NCBI GenBank assembly: GCA_052148715.1
Contig: JBKQHQ010000124.1
Coordinates: forward strand, 1-39,048
Length of the DNA: 39,048 nt
Direction of reading: 5' to 3'
DNA from: JBKQHQ01 sp052148715
GTDB lineage: Bacteria; Pseudomonadota; Alphaproteobacteria; Rhizobiales; Xanthobacteraceae
Positions 25,768 through 34,104 of the stretch are shown in pieces (positions within the stretch are counted from its first letter, which is position 1; every line of letters starts with the position of its first letter). The notes under the pieces were generated by a model. The model made no database searches. It was given only the letters and a program-made list of their open reading frames with translations, and had not been told where the DNA came from. The position numbers were made by a program, and so were the translations under genes.

Positions 25768-26922
25768 ATGCGACCGGAGTCCCCAGTGACCGATGCGGGC
25801 GAGCCTGACACGCGGGCGCAGGCGCTGGTTAGCGCGTACGAGCGCGCGGGCTATCGGCGCGTCGAACCGGCCATCCTGCAGCCGGCCGAGCCTTTCCTCG
25901 ACCTTTCCGGCGAGGACATCCGCCAACGCATGTACCTGACGGTCGATCCGGCGGGACGCGAATTCTGCCTACGGCCCGACCTCACCATCCCGGTCTCGCG
26001 CGACTATCTCGCCTCGTCCGCGGCCGGGCGGCCGGCGGGCTTTTGCTACCTCGGTCCGGTTTTTCGCTACCAGAGCAATCATGCCAACGAGTTCCTGCAG
26101 GCTGGCATCGAATCCTTCGGCCGCACCGACACCGCCGCGGCCGATGCCGAGATGCTGGCCCTCGCGCTCGAGGCGACGACGCACTATGGCCTCCCGGCGC
26201 CGGAAATCCGCCTCGGCGATGTGGGGCTGTTCTCCGCCCTGATCGCGGCGCTCGATCTCACGACGGCTTGGAAGCGCCGGCTCGCCAAAGACTTCAACCG
26301 CAAGACAAGCCTCGCGCACGATCTCGAGCTGCTCACGCGCGCGCGAGCCAACGCCCCGCTCGCCTACCAAGGTGTCCTCGCCGCGCTCGCCGGCTCCGAC
26401 CCGAAGGGCGCCCATGCGCTCGTCACCGATCTGCTCTCGATCGCCGGCATCAACACCGTCGGGGGCCGTACGGTCGATGAGATCGCCGATCGTTTTCTCG
26501 AGCAGTCGGCGCTCGGCACCGGAGCCGGACTGCCGCAAGAATTGCGCGGCATCATCGAACGGTTTCTCGGCATCGCCGGCGATCCCGACGAGAGCGCGGC
26601 CGAGCTGCGCGCGCTCGCCGCCGACGCTCAGATCGCGCTCGATGCCGCGCTTGACCTGTTCGAGAGCCGTGCCGGATTTCTCGCCGCCCGCGGCGTCGAC
26701 GTTGCCTCGATCCGCTTCGCCACGGCGTTCGGGCGCGGTCTCGACTACTACACCGGCTGCGTGTTCGAGCTGCTCGATCCGCAGGCGCGTGAGCCTGGTC
26801 CGCTAGCCGCCGGCGGCCGTTATGACGGCCTGCTCGCACGGCTCGGTGCCGCGCAGCCGATGCCGGCCGTCGGCTTCGCCGTTTGGATCGAACGACTCGC
26901 TGCGCGCGGAGGCGCCGCATGA
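25768..26922 (+). CDS. hisZ: ATP phosphoribosyltransferase regulatory subunit HisZ
   Basis: 384 residues from the ATG at 25768. A GTG at 25786 has GGAG six bases upstream and is the likelier real start (MTDAGEPDTRAQ). HisZ is a class II aminoacyl-tRNA-synthetase-like protein without tRNA activity that regulates HisG. Visible: FLDLSGEDIRQRMYLTVD, FCLRPDLTIPVSRDYL, RYQSNHANEFLQAGIESFG, ATAFGRGLDYYTGCVFEL and AAGGRYDGLLARLG. Its stop overlaps the hisG start (ATGA), so the two subunits are made together for the first step of histidine synthesis. Confidence 0.94.
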   Translation: MRPESPVTDAGEPDTRAQALVSAYERAGYRRVEPAILQPAEPFLDLSGEDIRQRMYLTVDPAGREFCLRPDLTIPVSRDYLASSAAGRPAGFCYLGPVFRYQSNHANEFLQAGIESFGRTDTAAADAEMLALALEATTHYGLPAPEIRLGDVGLFSALIAALDLTTAWKRRLAKDFNRKTSLAHDLELLTRARANAPLAYQGVLAALAGSDPKGAHALVTDLLSIAGINTVGGRTVDEIADRFLEQSALGTGAGLPQELRGIIERFLGIAGDPDESAAELRALAADAQIALDAALDLFESRAGFLAARGVDVASIRFATAFGRGLDYYTGCVFELLDPQAREPGPLAAGGRYDGLLARLGAAQPMPAVGFAVWIERLAARGGAA

Positions 26923-27896
26923 ACGCGCCGTTTGTCATTGCGGTGCCGAGCAAGGGCCGGCTGCAGAAGAACGCGGAGGCTTTTTTTGCCCGCGCCGGCC
27001 TCGCCTTGGTGAAGCCGCGCGGCGCGCGCGACTACCGCGGCGCGTTCGCCGGCATCGATGGGGTCGAGGTCGCCTACTTGTCTGCCGCCGAGATCACCGC
27101 CCAGCTCGCGCAGGGCGCGGTCCACCTTGGCGTCACCGGCGAAGATCTGGTGCGCGAGATGATTCCCGATGCGGACGCGCGCGTGGTGCTGATCGACGGC
27201 CTCGGCTTCGGCCATGCCAACGTGGTCGTCGCGGTTCCGCAGGCCTGGATCGACGTGTGCAGCATGGCCGATCTCGACGACGTCGCGACCGCGTTTCGGC
27301 TGCGGCATAACCGTAAGATGCGCGTCGCCACCAAATACGCCAACCTCGCGCGCGGCTTCTTTGCCGCGCATCACATCGTCGACTATCGGATCGTCGACAG
27401 CTCTGGCGCAACCGAGGGCGCGCCCGCCGCCGGCACGGCCGAGCTGATCGTGGATATCACGACGACCGGCACGACGCTCGCCGCCAACGGACTGAAAGTG
27501 ATCGAGGACGGCGTCATCCTGCGCTCCCAGGCAAACCTCGTCGCCGCGCGGACGGCCTCCTGGAATGCGGCGCAGCGGGAGCTGGCCCGCATGCTCCTCG
27601 ACCGCATCACCGCGCAAGCGCGCGCGCACGCCTACCGCGAAGTACGCACGCGCTTTCCCGCCTGCAACGACGCGCTGCTGGCCGAGGCGAAGGAAAAATT
27701 CGGCATAGCGACGCCGTTCGGCGGCCCGACCTCGTCCGGCATGCTGACCCTGCACGCGCCGCCCGAGCAGATCTACGGGCTGGCGAGCTTCCTGCGCGAC
27801 AACGGCGCCACGACGGTTTCGGTCAGCCGATTGGATTACGTGTTCGCGCGCGAGAACCCGCTCTACGCGCGGCTCGAAGCGGCACTCGGCGGGTAA
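26919..27896 (+). CDS. hisG: ATP phosphoribosyltransferase catalytic subunit HisG
   Basis: 325 residues from the ATG at 26919 overlapping hisZ. Catalyses ATP + PRPP to phosphoribosyl-ATP. Visible: VPSKGRLQKNAE (9-20), VHLGVTGEDLVRE, RVATKYANLARGFF and the PRPP loop ELIVDITTTGTTLAANGL (175-192). A hisZ partner usually goes with the short form (~210-230 residues), yet residues ~212-325 add a further domain ending SVSRLDYVFARENPLYARL, resembling the C-terminal regulatory region of long forms or an alphaproteobacterial extension. Both a regulatory subunit and an extra domain therefore seem present. Confidence 0.94.
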   Translation: MNAPFVIAVPSKGRLQKNAEAFFARAGLALVKPRGARDYRGAFAGIDGVEVAYLSAAEITAQLAQGAVHLGVTGEDLVREMIPDADARVVLIDGLGFGHANVVVAVPQAWIDVCSMADLDDVATAFRLRHNRKMRVATKYANLARGFFAAHHIVDYRIVDSSGATEGAPAAGTAELIVDITTTGTTLAANGLKVIEDGVILRSQANLVAARTASWNAAQRELARMLLDRITAQARAHAYREVRTRFPACNDALLAEAKEKFGIATPFGGPTSSGMLTLHAPPEQIYGLASFLRDNGATTVSVSRLDYVFARENPLYARLEAALGG

Positions 27897-28062
27897 GCGT
27901 TGCGGATCGATGCTATGCGGCCGACTGCTCGATAAGCGAGTGCGCCAGCCAGTTTTATAGCGCCAACTCAATGATTTGCAGAAGAACTCTTAGGAGATTT
28001 TTTCATGGAAATTTTTGCTACTAAGTAGACTGATTACTCCAGTCAATGATTGGAGATGCGCC

Positions 28063-28338
28063 GTGGCGGATATCGAGAAAGTCAGTGTTGCCCTGACGCG
28101 CGAGCAACCTGCCTCCCTTAGAGCCGCCGTCGCTGCCGGCGAGTACGCGACCACAAGCGAGATCGTCCGCGAAGCCATCCGCGACTGGCAGTTGAAGCGG
28201 GAGCTTCGCCGAGAGGACATCAAACACCTTCGGCAGCTGTGGGACGAAGGCAAGGCCAGCGGACGCGCGCGGCCATTCGATATTGAGCGCCCGATCGCCG
28301 CCGCGAAGGCGCGGCGCAAACCGACCGGCGGCAGGTGA
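28063..28338 (+). CDS. parD: ParD-family antitoxin (ribbon-helix-helix)
   Basis: 91 residues from a GTG at 28063 with TGGAG upstream; the longer frame from 28015 lacks a site. ParD features: EKVSVALTREQPASLRAAVAAGEYATTSEIVREAIRDW in blocks (N-terminal strand, then two helices), with a charged C-terminal tail that wraps the toxin. It binds its own promoter and neutralises ParE. Overlaps parE by four bases (GTGA). It lies 166 bases after hisG and is probably not part of that operon. Confidence 0.9.
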   Translation: MADIEKVSVALTREQPASLRAAVAAGEYATTSEIVREAIRDWQLKRELRREDIKHLRQLWDEGKASGRARPFDIERPIAAAKARRKPTGGR

Positions 28339-28643
28339 CGCGTGTCTTCATATCGCCGGCGGCGGACCGTTACCTGGAAGAGATCTGGCTGATGATTGCC
28401 GCCGACAATCCGGCGGTGGCGACGCGGCTCATACGGTCCATCGGCGCAAAGATTGCGCATCTGGCCAATCATCCCCGGCGCGGACCGCGCCGGCAAGACA
28501 TTCAACCGGCCGCGCGCATTCTGATCGAGGGGCCGTATCTCGTCCTATATGAGACACATCCCGACACAGATGACGGCCCTGTCGACGAAGTGGAGATCGT
28601 CCGCGTTGTGGACGGACGCCGCGACCTAACAAGGCTGTTTTGA
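28335..28643 (+). CDS. parE: ParE-family toxin
   Basis: 102 residues from a GTG at 28335 inside the parD stop. RelE/ParE fold: RVFISPAADRYLEEIWLMIA, LIRSIGAKIAHLANHPRRG, ILIEGPYLVLYET and the C-terminal VEIVRVVDGRRDLTRLF. ParE toxins inhibit DNA gyrase; RelE-like mRNA cleavage is less likely given the tail. The pair looks intact. It is convergent with the secreted-protein gene at 28668. Confidence 0.9.
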   Translation: MTRVFISPAADRYLEEIWLMIAADNPAVATRLIRSIGAKIAHLANHPRRGPRRQDIQPAARILIEGPYLVLYETHPDTDDGPVDEVEIVRVVDGRRDLTRLF

Positions 28644-28667
28644 CCGACGCGACTTGCGCCTACGCGT

Positions 28668-29177
28668 CTATCCTTTCCGCATCGTGACCGCCACGGCTCT
28701 GATGTCCGCGCCCTGGGGCACGATCGCGACCGACTGCTGGTTGCCGCTTGTGTTCACCGTCAGGTCGGCCACGAACACGCCGGCGTCGACGCGCGCCTGG
28801 ATCCGGCCGGCGGCGGCGCGGCCCGAGATTCGTCCGCTCACATTGCGGGTCATTTCACTCCAGCTGCCCGACAGAGAACCGGCCCGACTCTCGACATTGC
28901 TGCTGACCTCGAAGCGATAGCTGTCGCTCGCGCAGCGAAGTTGTTGCTGCAGCGTGCTGCCGCCGCCGCCCACCGCATATGACGCCCGACAGCGTATCCG
29001 CTCACTGGTGCCGTTCTGCAAGTCGATCCGGCCGCCGCCGGACCAAGATCCGGCCAAGCCGGCAAACGGATTCGCTTGTGCTTGGGCATGCACGGAAGAA
29101 GCAATCAGGCAGAGGCTGATCGCAAATGCCGACCCCGAAACAGCGCGCGTGAAGAGCTTTTTCGATTCCGGTAGCAT
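28668..29177 (-). CDS. Secreted beta-rich protein, unknown function
   Basis: 169 residues; GAGGGG precedes the ATG. Signal peptide (MLPESKKLFTRAVSGSAFAISLCLIASSVHAQA). Mature part begins NPFAGLAGSWSGGGRIDLQNGTSERIRCRASY and is rich in alternating polar/hydrophobic strands (SGRISGRAAAGRIQARVDAG). Two Cys (in IRCRA and LRCASD). A family common in Bradyrhizobium relatives without an assigned role. Periplasmic or exported location inferred. Confidence 0.75.
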   Translation of the reverse strand: MLPESKKLFTRAVSGSAFAISLCLIASSVHAQAQANPFAGLAGSWSGGGRIDLQNGTSERIRCRASYAVGGGGSTLQQQLRCASDSYRFEVSSNVESRAGSLSGSWSEMTRNVSGRISGRAAAGRIQARVDAGVFVADLTVNTSGNQQSVAIVPQGADIRAVAVTMRKG

Positions 29178-29300
29178 GGCCTGAACCCCTCAATGTGTGA
29201 TCTCTATGCTCGTGTCGACTCACCCAACGAGCTTGCACTTCGCTTGTAGTTTTTGCCGGCAAGGCCGTCTGTGACCGGGATCACGGGGCTGCGCGGTACC

Positions 29301-29768
29301 CTATCGGGGTTCTTTCGCCGCCGGCCGGCTCGGCCGGAACACGACAAAGTGCGACAGCGAGAAATTGACCAGGAAGCTCACGCCGATCGCGCAGAGCTTC
29401 GCAACCAGCACCGGCAAGACATAAGCAACCGCGACAAGCGTTATCGTGTTTGCGATCAAGCCGGCGATGCCTGAGACGACGAACGTTCCGTAGTCGCGCC
29501 AGCGCAATTGGCGTCCCGACTCCGCCGCAAAGGTGATGAAGGAATTCATCACATAGGAGCCCGACACCGCCACCAGCCAAGAGAGAATGTTGGCCGGGAC
29601 GAGCGGCAGGCCGAGCACATAGTATCCAAACAGAAAGATGCTGTAATCGATCAGCGTGTTGACGACGCCGATCACGCCGAAGCTCATGGCCTTGAGCCGC
29701 AGGCTTCGGTCCCGGCTGGCGCGGACCAGGCGCTCGAGAATGGTTGGCGACGGATTCTGACCTGCCAT
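29301..29768 (-). CDS. GtrA-family membrane protein (polyprenol-linked sugar flipping)
   Basis: 155 residues from the ATG at 29768 with GAGGCGG upstream. Four transmembrane segments: SFGVIGVVNTLIDYSIFLFG, LVPANILSWLVAVSGSYVM, YGTFVVSGIAGLIANTITLV, LCAIGVSFLVNFSLSHFVV. GtrA proteins are thought to help flip lipid-linked glucose or aminoarabinose across the inner membrane. It is divergent from a GT2 glycosyltransferase, the usual GtrB-type partner, across a 164-base gap. Target glycan unknown. Confidence 0.88.
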   Translation of the reverse strand: MAGQNPSPTILERLVRASRDRSLRLKAMSFGVIGVVNTLIDYSIFLFGYYVLGLPLVPANILSWLVAVSGSYVMNSFITFAAESGRQLRWRDYGTFVVSGIAGLIANTITLVAVAYVLPVLVAKLCAIGVSFLVNFSLSHFVVFRPSRPAAKEPR

Positions 29769-29932
29769 GGCCGCCTCGCTTAGCACGTCCGCTCCGCCGC
29801 GCCGAGCCTTTCCCGCCCGCCGCAGACCCGCCGGCACGACAGGGGTATTCTCTTGCGCTATAGATGCATCCGGAGACGAGTTCGAGCGATTGGTTAACGG
29901 GCTCGGCCCCCTGGTCGAAAGGTATTGCGGCG

Positions 29933-30970
29933 ATGATGGTCATGAGCGACCCGGCAACCGTGCCCGCGCGTTCCGCGGCTGGCCTGTCGATCGTGATACC
30001 GCTGTTCAATGAGGCCAAGGGCCTGCAGGATCTGCATGCGCGCGTAAGCGAGGTCGCAAGACGGCTGCGCGCCTCGCGCGGGCTGGCCTGTGAGGTCGTC
30101 TATGTGGACGACGGATCGAGCGATGCGACCCTTGCGGTCGCTAAGGCACTGCCGGCCGACGCCCTCGACGTTCAGGTCGTCTCGTTCTCGCGCAATTTCG
30201 GCAAGGAGGCAGCCTTGCTCGGCGGGCTCGACCATGTCCGGCGGGGCGCGGTGCTGTTCATGGACGGCGATGGCCAACATCCACCGACCTTGGTGGAGAC
30301 GCTGGTCGGCCATTGGCTCGACGGCGGCTACGACGTGGTCTACACCGCCAAGGCCCACCGCGAGAACGAGCCCCTGCTGCGCCGGCTCGGCGTCAAGGCT
30401 TTCTACACGCTGATCAATTGGGGCACGCGCCACAAGATACCGGAGGACGCCGGCGACTTCCGGCTGCTGTCGCCGCGCGCCGCCGCAGCGTTGCGCCAGT
30501 TGCCCGAGCGCAACCGTTTTTTCAAAGGCCTGGCAAGCTGGATCGGCTTTCGCCAAATCCGGGTCGACTACCAGCCGGCCGAGCGGGCGCATGGCCAAAC
30601 CAGCTGGAAGCTGACGACGCTCGCCGCCTTGTCGATCGAAGGCCTGACCTCGTTCTCGGTCGCCCCATTGCGCATGGCGAGCCTCCTCGGCCTGTTGATC
30701 GCGGCGAGCGCGCTGTTGTTCGGTGTCATGATCCTGTTGGAAACCTTCCTGTATGGAAAGGATGTTCCCGGATATCCCTCGCTGGTCGTCGGGCTGATGG
30801 TGCTCGGCGGCGTCCAACTCATCATGATCGGCGTCGTGGGCGAATATATCGGCAAGATCCTGTCCGAGCTGAAAGCGCGTCCGGTCTATTTCGTCGCCGA
30901 GCACAGCGTCAAAGCCGCAGAGGACGCGAGCGCCGCGGACGCGAGCCCGGCGCGCAATGCGGCGGAATGA
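29933..30970 (+). CDS. GtrB/DPM1-like family 2 glycosyltransferase, membrane-anchored
   Basis: 345 residues from the ATG at 29933; nearby ATGs at 29936 and 29942 are alternatives. GT-A core: SIVIPLFNEAKGLQDL, VDDGSSD (58-64), SRNFGKEAALLGGLD, DGDGQHP (111-117) and DAGDFRLLSP. Two C-terminal membrane helices (~250-272 and 283-305) are typical of GtrB and polyprenyl-phosphate sugar transferases. It would move a sugar from a nucleotide donor to undecaprenyl phosphate at the cytoplasmic face. Its stop is four bases before the ChbG-like gene, so the two form an operon. Confidence 0.9.
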   Translation: MMVMSDPATVPARSAAGLSIVIPLFNEAKGLQDLHARVSEVARRLRASRGLACEVVYVDDGSSDATLAVAKALPADALDVQVVSFSRNFGKEAALLGGLDHVRRGAVLFMDGDGQHPPTLVETLVGHWLDGGYDVVYTAKAHRENEPLLRRLGVKAFYTLINWGTRHKIPEDAGDFRLLSPRAAAALRQLPERNRFFKGLASWIGFRQIRVDYQPAERAHGQTSWKLTTLAALSIEGLTSFSVAPLRMASLLGLLIAASALLFGVMILLETFLYGKDVPGYPSLVVGLMVLGGVQLIMIGVVGEYIGKILSELKARPVYFVAEHSVKAAEDASAADASPARNAAE

Positions 30971-30973
30971 GTG

Positions 30974-31858
30974 ATGAGCGCGGCGGAACAACAGGACACG
31001 ACGATTGCTGATCCGGCGCCGCGACGGATTTGGCTGTGCGCCGACGACTACGGCATCTCGCCGTCGGTCGACACGGCGATCCGCGAGCTGGTCATGCGCG
31101 GTCGGCTCAACGCCACCTCGGTGATGGTCGTCGCGCCGAGCTTTCGGCGCTCGGAAGCAATCTCGCTCGGGATCTTGAACTCCGGACACAAGCGCGTCGC
31201 CATCGGCCTGCACGTGACCCTCACGGCCCCCTTCGTGCCGTTGAGCCAGGGCTTTCGGCCGCTGCGCGACGGCGCCTTCCTGCCGCTCGACCACACGCTG
31301 CGGCGGGCCTTCCTGCGCCGCTTCAGCCGCCAACGGTTGGGCATCGAGATCGCGACCCAGCTCAAGGCCTTCGTCACCGCCTTCGGCCGCCCGCCCGATT
31401 TCATCGACGGGCACCAGCACGTCCATCTGTTGCCGCAAGTGCGCGATGCGGTGCTCACCGTCGCAAGCCAAGCCGCGCCGCAGGCGTGGGTGCGCCAGTG
31501 CGGCCGCGTCATGCCCCTGCAGCATCGGGTGGCCGACCGCAAGGGTCACGCGCTCGACGTCATGAGCCAAACGTTTCGGCGCCGTGCGCGCAGGCTCGGC
31601 GTGCGCACCAATCCGGCATTCGCCGGTACCTATGCGTTCACGGATAAGGCGGATTACGCCAAGCTGTTTCCCCGCTTTCTTCACCACCTGCCGCCCGACA
31701 GCGTGGTGATGTGCCATCCAGGCTTCGTCGATGACGAGCTGAAACGCCTCGATCCGCTCACCCTGTTGCGCGAGCGCGAATATGAATTCTTCATCGGCAA
31801 CGAATTCCCGCGTTTGCTCACCGAGCAGGGGATCACGCTGCAGACGAGAGAGCAATAA
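30974..31858 (+). CDS. ChbG/HpnK (YdjC) family carbohydrate deacetylase
   Basis: 294 residues from the ATG at 30974 (a GTG three bases earlier is also possible). YdjC-like metal site: CADDYGIS (Asp pair near 24-25), GLHVTLT, DGHQHVHLLP and VMCHPGF. Such enzymes deacetylate chito-oligosaccharides; HpnK members act in hopanoid modification. In operon with the GT2 gene and near GtrA, an envelope glycan or glycolipid is the likely substrate. Assigning hpnK would require hopanoid genes, none of which are seen. Confidence 0.86.
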   Translation: MSAAEQQDTTIADPAPRRIWLCADDYGISPSVDTAIRELVMRGRLNATSVMVVAPSFRRSEAISLGILNSGHKRVAIGLHVTLTAPFVPLSQGFRPLRDGAFLPLDHTLRRAFLRRFSRQRLGIEIATQLKAFVTAFGRPPDFIDGHQHVHLLPQVRDAVLTVASQAAPQAWVRQCGRVMPLQHRVADRKGHALDVMSQTFRRRARRLGVRTNPAFAGTYAFTDKADYAKLFPRFLHHLPPDSVVMCHPGFVDDELKRLDPLTLLREREYEFFIGNEFPRLLTEQGITLQTREQ

Positions 31859-32053
31859 GAGCGTAACCATCAATGTTAGCTCGGCCTTTTGCACGGCGTT
31901 GTGCCGACCGGGGTAGCGAGCGCCAATCTCGCACCAAGGGCGCCGGCTCTCCGTCGGTCGTCTGTTTGCGACATTTTCGTGACCGCCCTCCCCCGGCGCC
32001 TGGTGGCTTCCTACATATGCGGCGGCCACTAAGCTCGGATATGGAGAGGACCG

Positions 32054-32851
32054 ATGACGCCGCAGGAACGTGAGCTGGTCGCAGACCTGTTCGATCGCTT
32101 GTCCCGCCTCGAGGGCGCGCCGCGCGATGCCGATGCCGAGCGCGTGATCGAGGATGGCCTGAAGCGCGCCCCGCACGCGGTCTATGCGCTGGTGCAGACG
32201 GTGCTGGTGCAGGACGAGGCGCTCAAGCGAGCCAACGAGCGTATCCAAGAGCTGGAAAGCCAGACGGATGGCGATGCTGAACCGCCACGTCAAGGCGGAT
32301 TCCTCGACAGCATGCGCGATGCCCTTTTGGGCCCGCGCGAGCAGCCGCGCGGCGGGTCGGTCCCGTCGATACCCCCTGCCCGTCAGCAACAAGGCAGCGT
32401 ATGGGGCACCTCCGGGGGATACGCCAATCCACCGCCTCCCGTCACCGGCTACGCTCCGCAGGGTGGCTTCGGCCAGGGTGGTTTTGGTCAAGGCGGGTTT
32501 GGTCAGGGTGGCTCGTTCCTTGGCACTGCGGCGTCTGCCGCGGCCGGCGTGATCGGGGGCGCGCTGCTGCTTGACGGCATCCGCTCAATGTTCGGTCACC
32601 ACGGGGGTGCGAGCGCCTATGACCCGGGACACGGTGTCGCGTCCTCGCCGTGGGCCGGCAGCGCCTCCCACGGCGACCTCGCGCGCGAGGCCGGCCTTGA
32701 CGATGTCGGTCGCGGTGGCGGCGATGCGGGGGGACATGATCGCGTCGGCCTCGCGGACACGTCGGATGATGACAACAATGTTGCCGACGCGGATATCGAC
32801 CCCGACGATGGTGATTTCGGTGGCGATGACGGCGGGTCCGATTACGCCTGA
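32054..32851 (+). CDS. DUF2076 family protein with GGFGQ repeats
   Basis: 265 residues; GGAGAGGA precedes the ATG. N-terminal DUF2076 block (TPQERELVADLFDRLSRLEG, DAERVIEDGLKRAPHAVYALVQTVLVQDEAL, LKRANERIQELE coiled-coil). A Gly-rich centre has three exact GGFGQ units (137-151), followed by a hydrophobic Ala/Gly stretch (FLGTAASAAAGVIGGALLLDGI). The tail is extremely acidic (DDDNNVADADIDPDDGDFGGDD). Often called a periplasmic ligand-binding sensor, but no signal peptide is visible. Role unknown. Confidence 0.88.
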   Translation: MTPQERELVADLFDRLSRLEGAPRDADAERVIEDGLKRAPHAVYALVQTVLVQDEALKRANERIQELESQTDGDAEPPRQGGFLDSMRDALLGPREQPRGGSVPSIPPARQQQGSVWGTSGGYANPPPPVTGYAPQGGFGQGGFGQGGFGQGGSFLGTAASAAAGVIGGALLLDGIRSMFGHHGGASAYDPGHGVASSPWAGSASHGDLAREAGLDDVGRGGGDAGGHDRVGLADTSDDDNNVADADIDPDDGDFGGDDGGSDYA

Positions 32852-33003
32852 TCGTCCAGCGAGTCAGGACCGCCCATGCTGCGGCGTCTCGACCGCATCG
32901 ATTCAAGCGATCGGATCTAACAAACAAATCGCGTCAGAAGCGAGCCGAGCCGACCTAAGGAAGGCGGGCGACAGGAGCCGACCCGTCGCCCGCGCCAATT
33001 ATG

Positions 33004-33798
33004 TCAGATCACGACCACCTTGGTGCCGACATTCACGCGCGTATAGAGGTCGATGATATCCTCGTTGCGCATGCGGATGCAGCCTGAGGAGACCGCCTGG
33101 CCGATCGTCCATGGCTCGTTCGAGCCGTGGATGCGATAGAGCGTCGAGCCGAGATACATGGCGCGGGCGCCGAGCGGATTGTCGGGTCCGCCCGCCATGA
33201 AATGCGGCAGGTCAGGACGCCGCTTCAGCATCTCGTCCGGCGGCGTCCAATCCGGCCACTCGCGCTTGTTGCTGATGTGATGCACGCCGGCCCAGGTGAA
33301 GCCGGGGCGCCCGACGCCGATGCCGTAACGCAGCGCCTTGCCCTCATCCTGCACCAGATAGAGGAACCGCTCGCGCGTATTGATAATGATTGTTCCTGCG
33401 GTCTCTTGGCCGAGGTAGTCGATCACGTGGCGCAGGTATTTCGGATCCATTCCGGGCCGTGCCGGTTCGCTCCGGTCGGCCGGATCCCCGATCAGGTAGC
33501 TTTGCGGCTCCACTGCTTGCCGCACGGTCCGGTCGGCTTGCACGTCGGGCGTCGCGTTCCTGGCGGCGCCACCGCCGAACAGAAACTCGATGAATCCGCC
33601 GCCGAGATTTTGCCCGTCGCCATAGGCGTATCGAGTCGAGGCCACGGGGGCCGCAGGCTGCGCCGCTGCGGCGAAGGTTTGCGCCGGCACGGTGCGGACC
33701 ACCCCGTATTGGTCGGCGCTGAGAGACAACGGCCCGGCGGACGCCGAACCGACGCCAAGCGCGCTCACGAGAAGCATTGGAATTATGTGTCTGTGCAT
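33004..33798 (-). CDS. L,D-transpeptidase (ErfK/YbiS/YcfS/YnhG family)
   Basis: 264 residues from the ATG at 33798, which opens a signal peptide (MHRHIIPMLLVSALGVGSASA). YkuD catalytic domain at ~135-264: TIIINTRERFLYLVQDEGKA, GVGRPGFTWAG, then YRIHGSNEP (H224) and the active-site SSGCIRMRNED (C240). It makes 3-3 cross-links in peptidoglycan or attaches outer-membrane proteins to it, in the periplasm. The linker before the domain is low-complexity Ala/Gly. Full catalytic signature is intact. Confidence 0.92.
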   Translation of the reverse strand: MHRHIIPMLLVSALGVGSASAGPLSLSADQYGVVRTVPAQTFAAAAQPAAPVASTRYAYGDGQNLGGGFIEFLFGGGAARNATPDVQADRTVRQAVEPQSYLIGDPADRSEPARPGMDPKYLRHVIDYLGQETAGTIIINTRERFLYLVQDEGKALRYGIGVGRPGFTWAGVHHISNKREWPDWTPPDEMLKRRPDLPHFMAGGPDNPLGARAMYLGSTLYRIHGSNEPWTIGQAVSSGCIRMRNEDIIDLYTRVNVGTKVVVI

Positions 33799-34104
33799 CG
33801 GTGTACTCTGAACTATTTCACCCGGAGGAAGGCGCCTATCGGTGACGCCCCTTGCCGGCGCCAGTACAGGCGCAAAACGCATCGGATTGGTAAACGCCGA
33901 CGCCGCGGCCTTAACCATGCGGCACGAAGCGAGCCGATTCATCCAATTAGAGTTTATTTGGAGTAAAGTGCGGGCGCGTATGGTTAACCGGACATGTAGC
34001 ATTACGCTTTCGTGCTACGGGGTCACGCGAATGCCGCGCGTGAACCAGGCGTTAAGCGCCCCCGGATAAAAGCAGCAGACGGGGCGTCGCGTTTGGGGGC
34101 GAGG
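33799..34104. other. Divergent intergenic region, ldt / cheZ
   Basis: 306 bases between the diverging L,D-transpeptidase and CheZ genes. Locally AT-richer (around 33945-34010), so promoters for both genes are likely here. I see no convincing operator, repeat or RNA. Confidence 0.5.

Noticed and set aside
29894..32491. 865-residue open frame on the minus strand across the GT2 and ChbG genes
   Set aside because: It is the complement of two well-recognised plus-strand genes, is rich in Arg/His/Asp as expected of a GC-rich antisense frame, and shows no domain.
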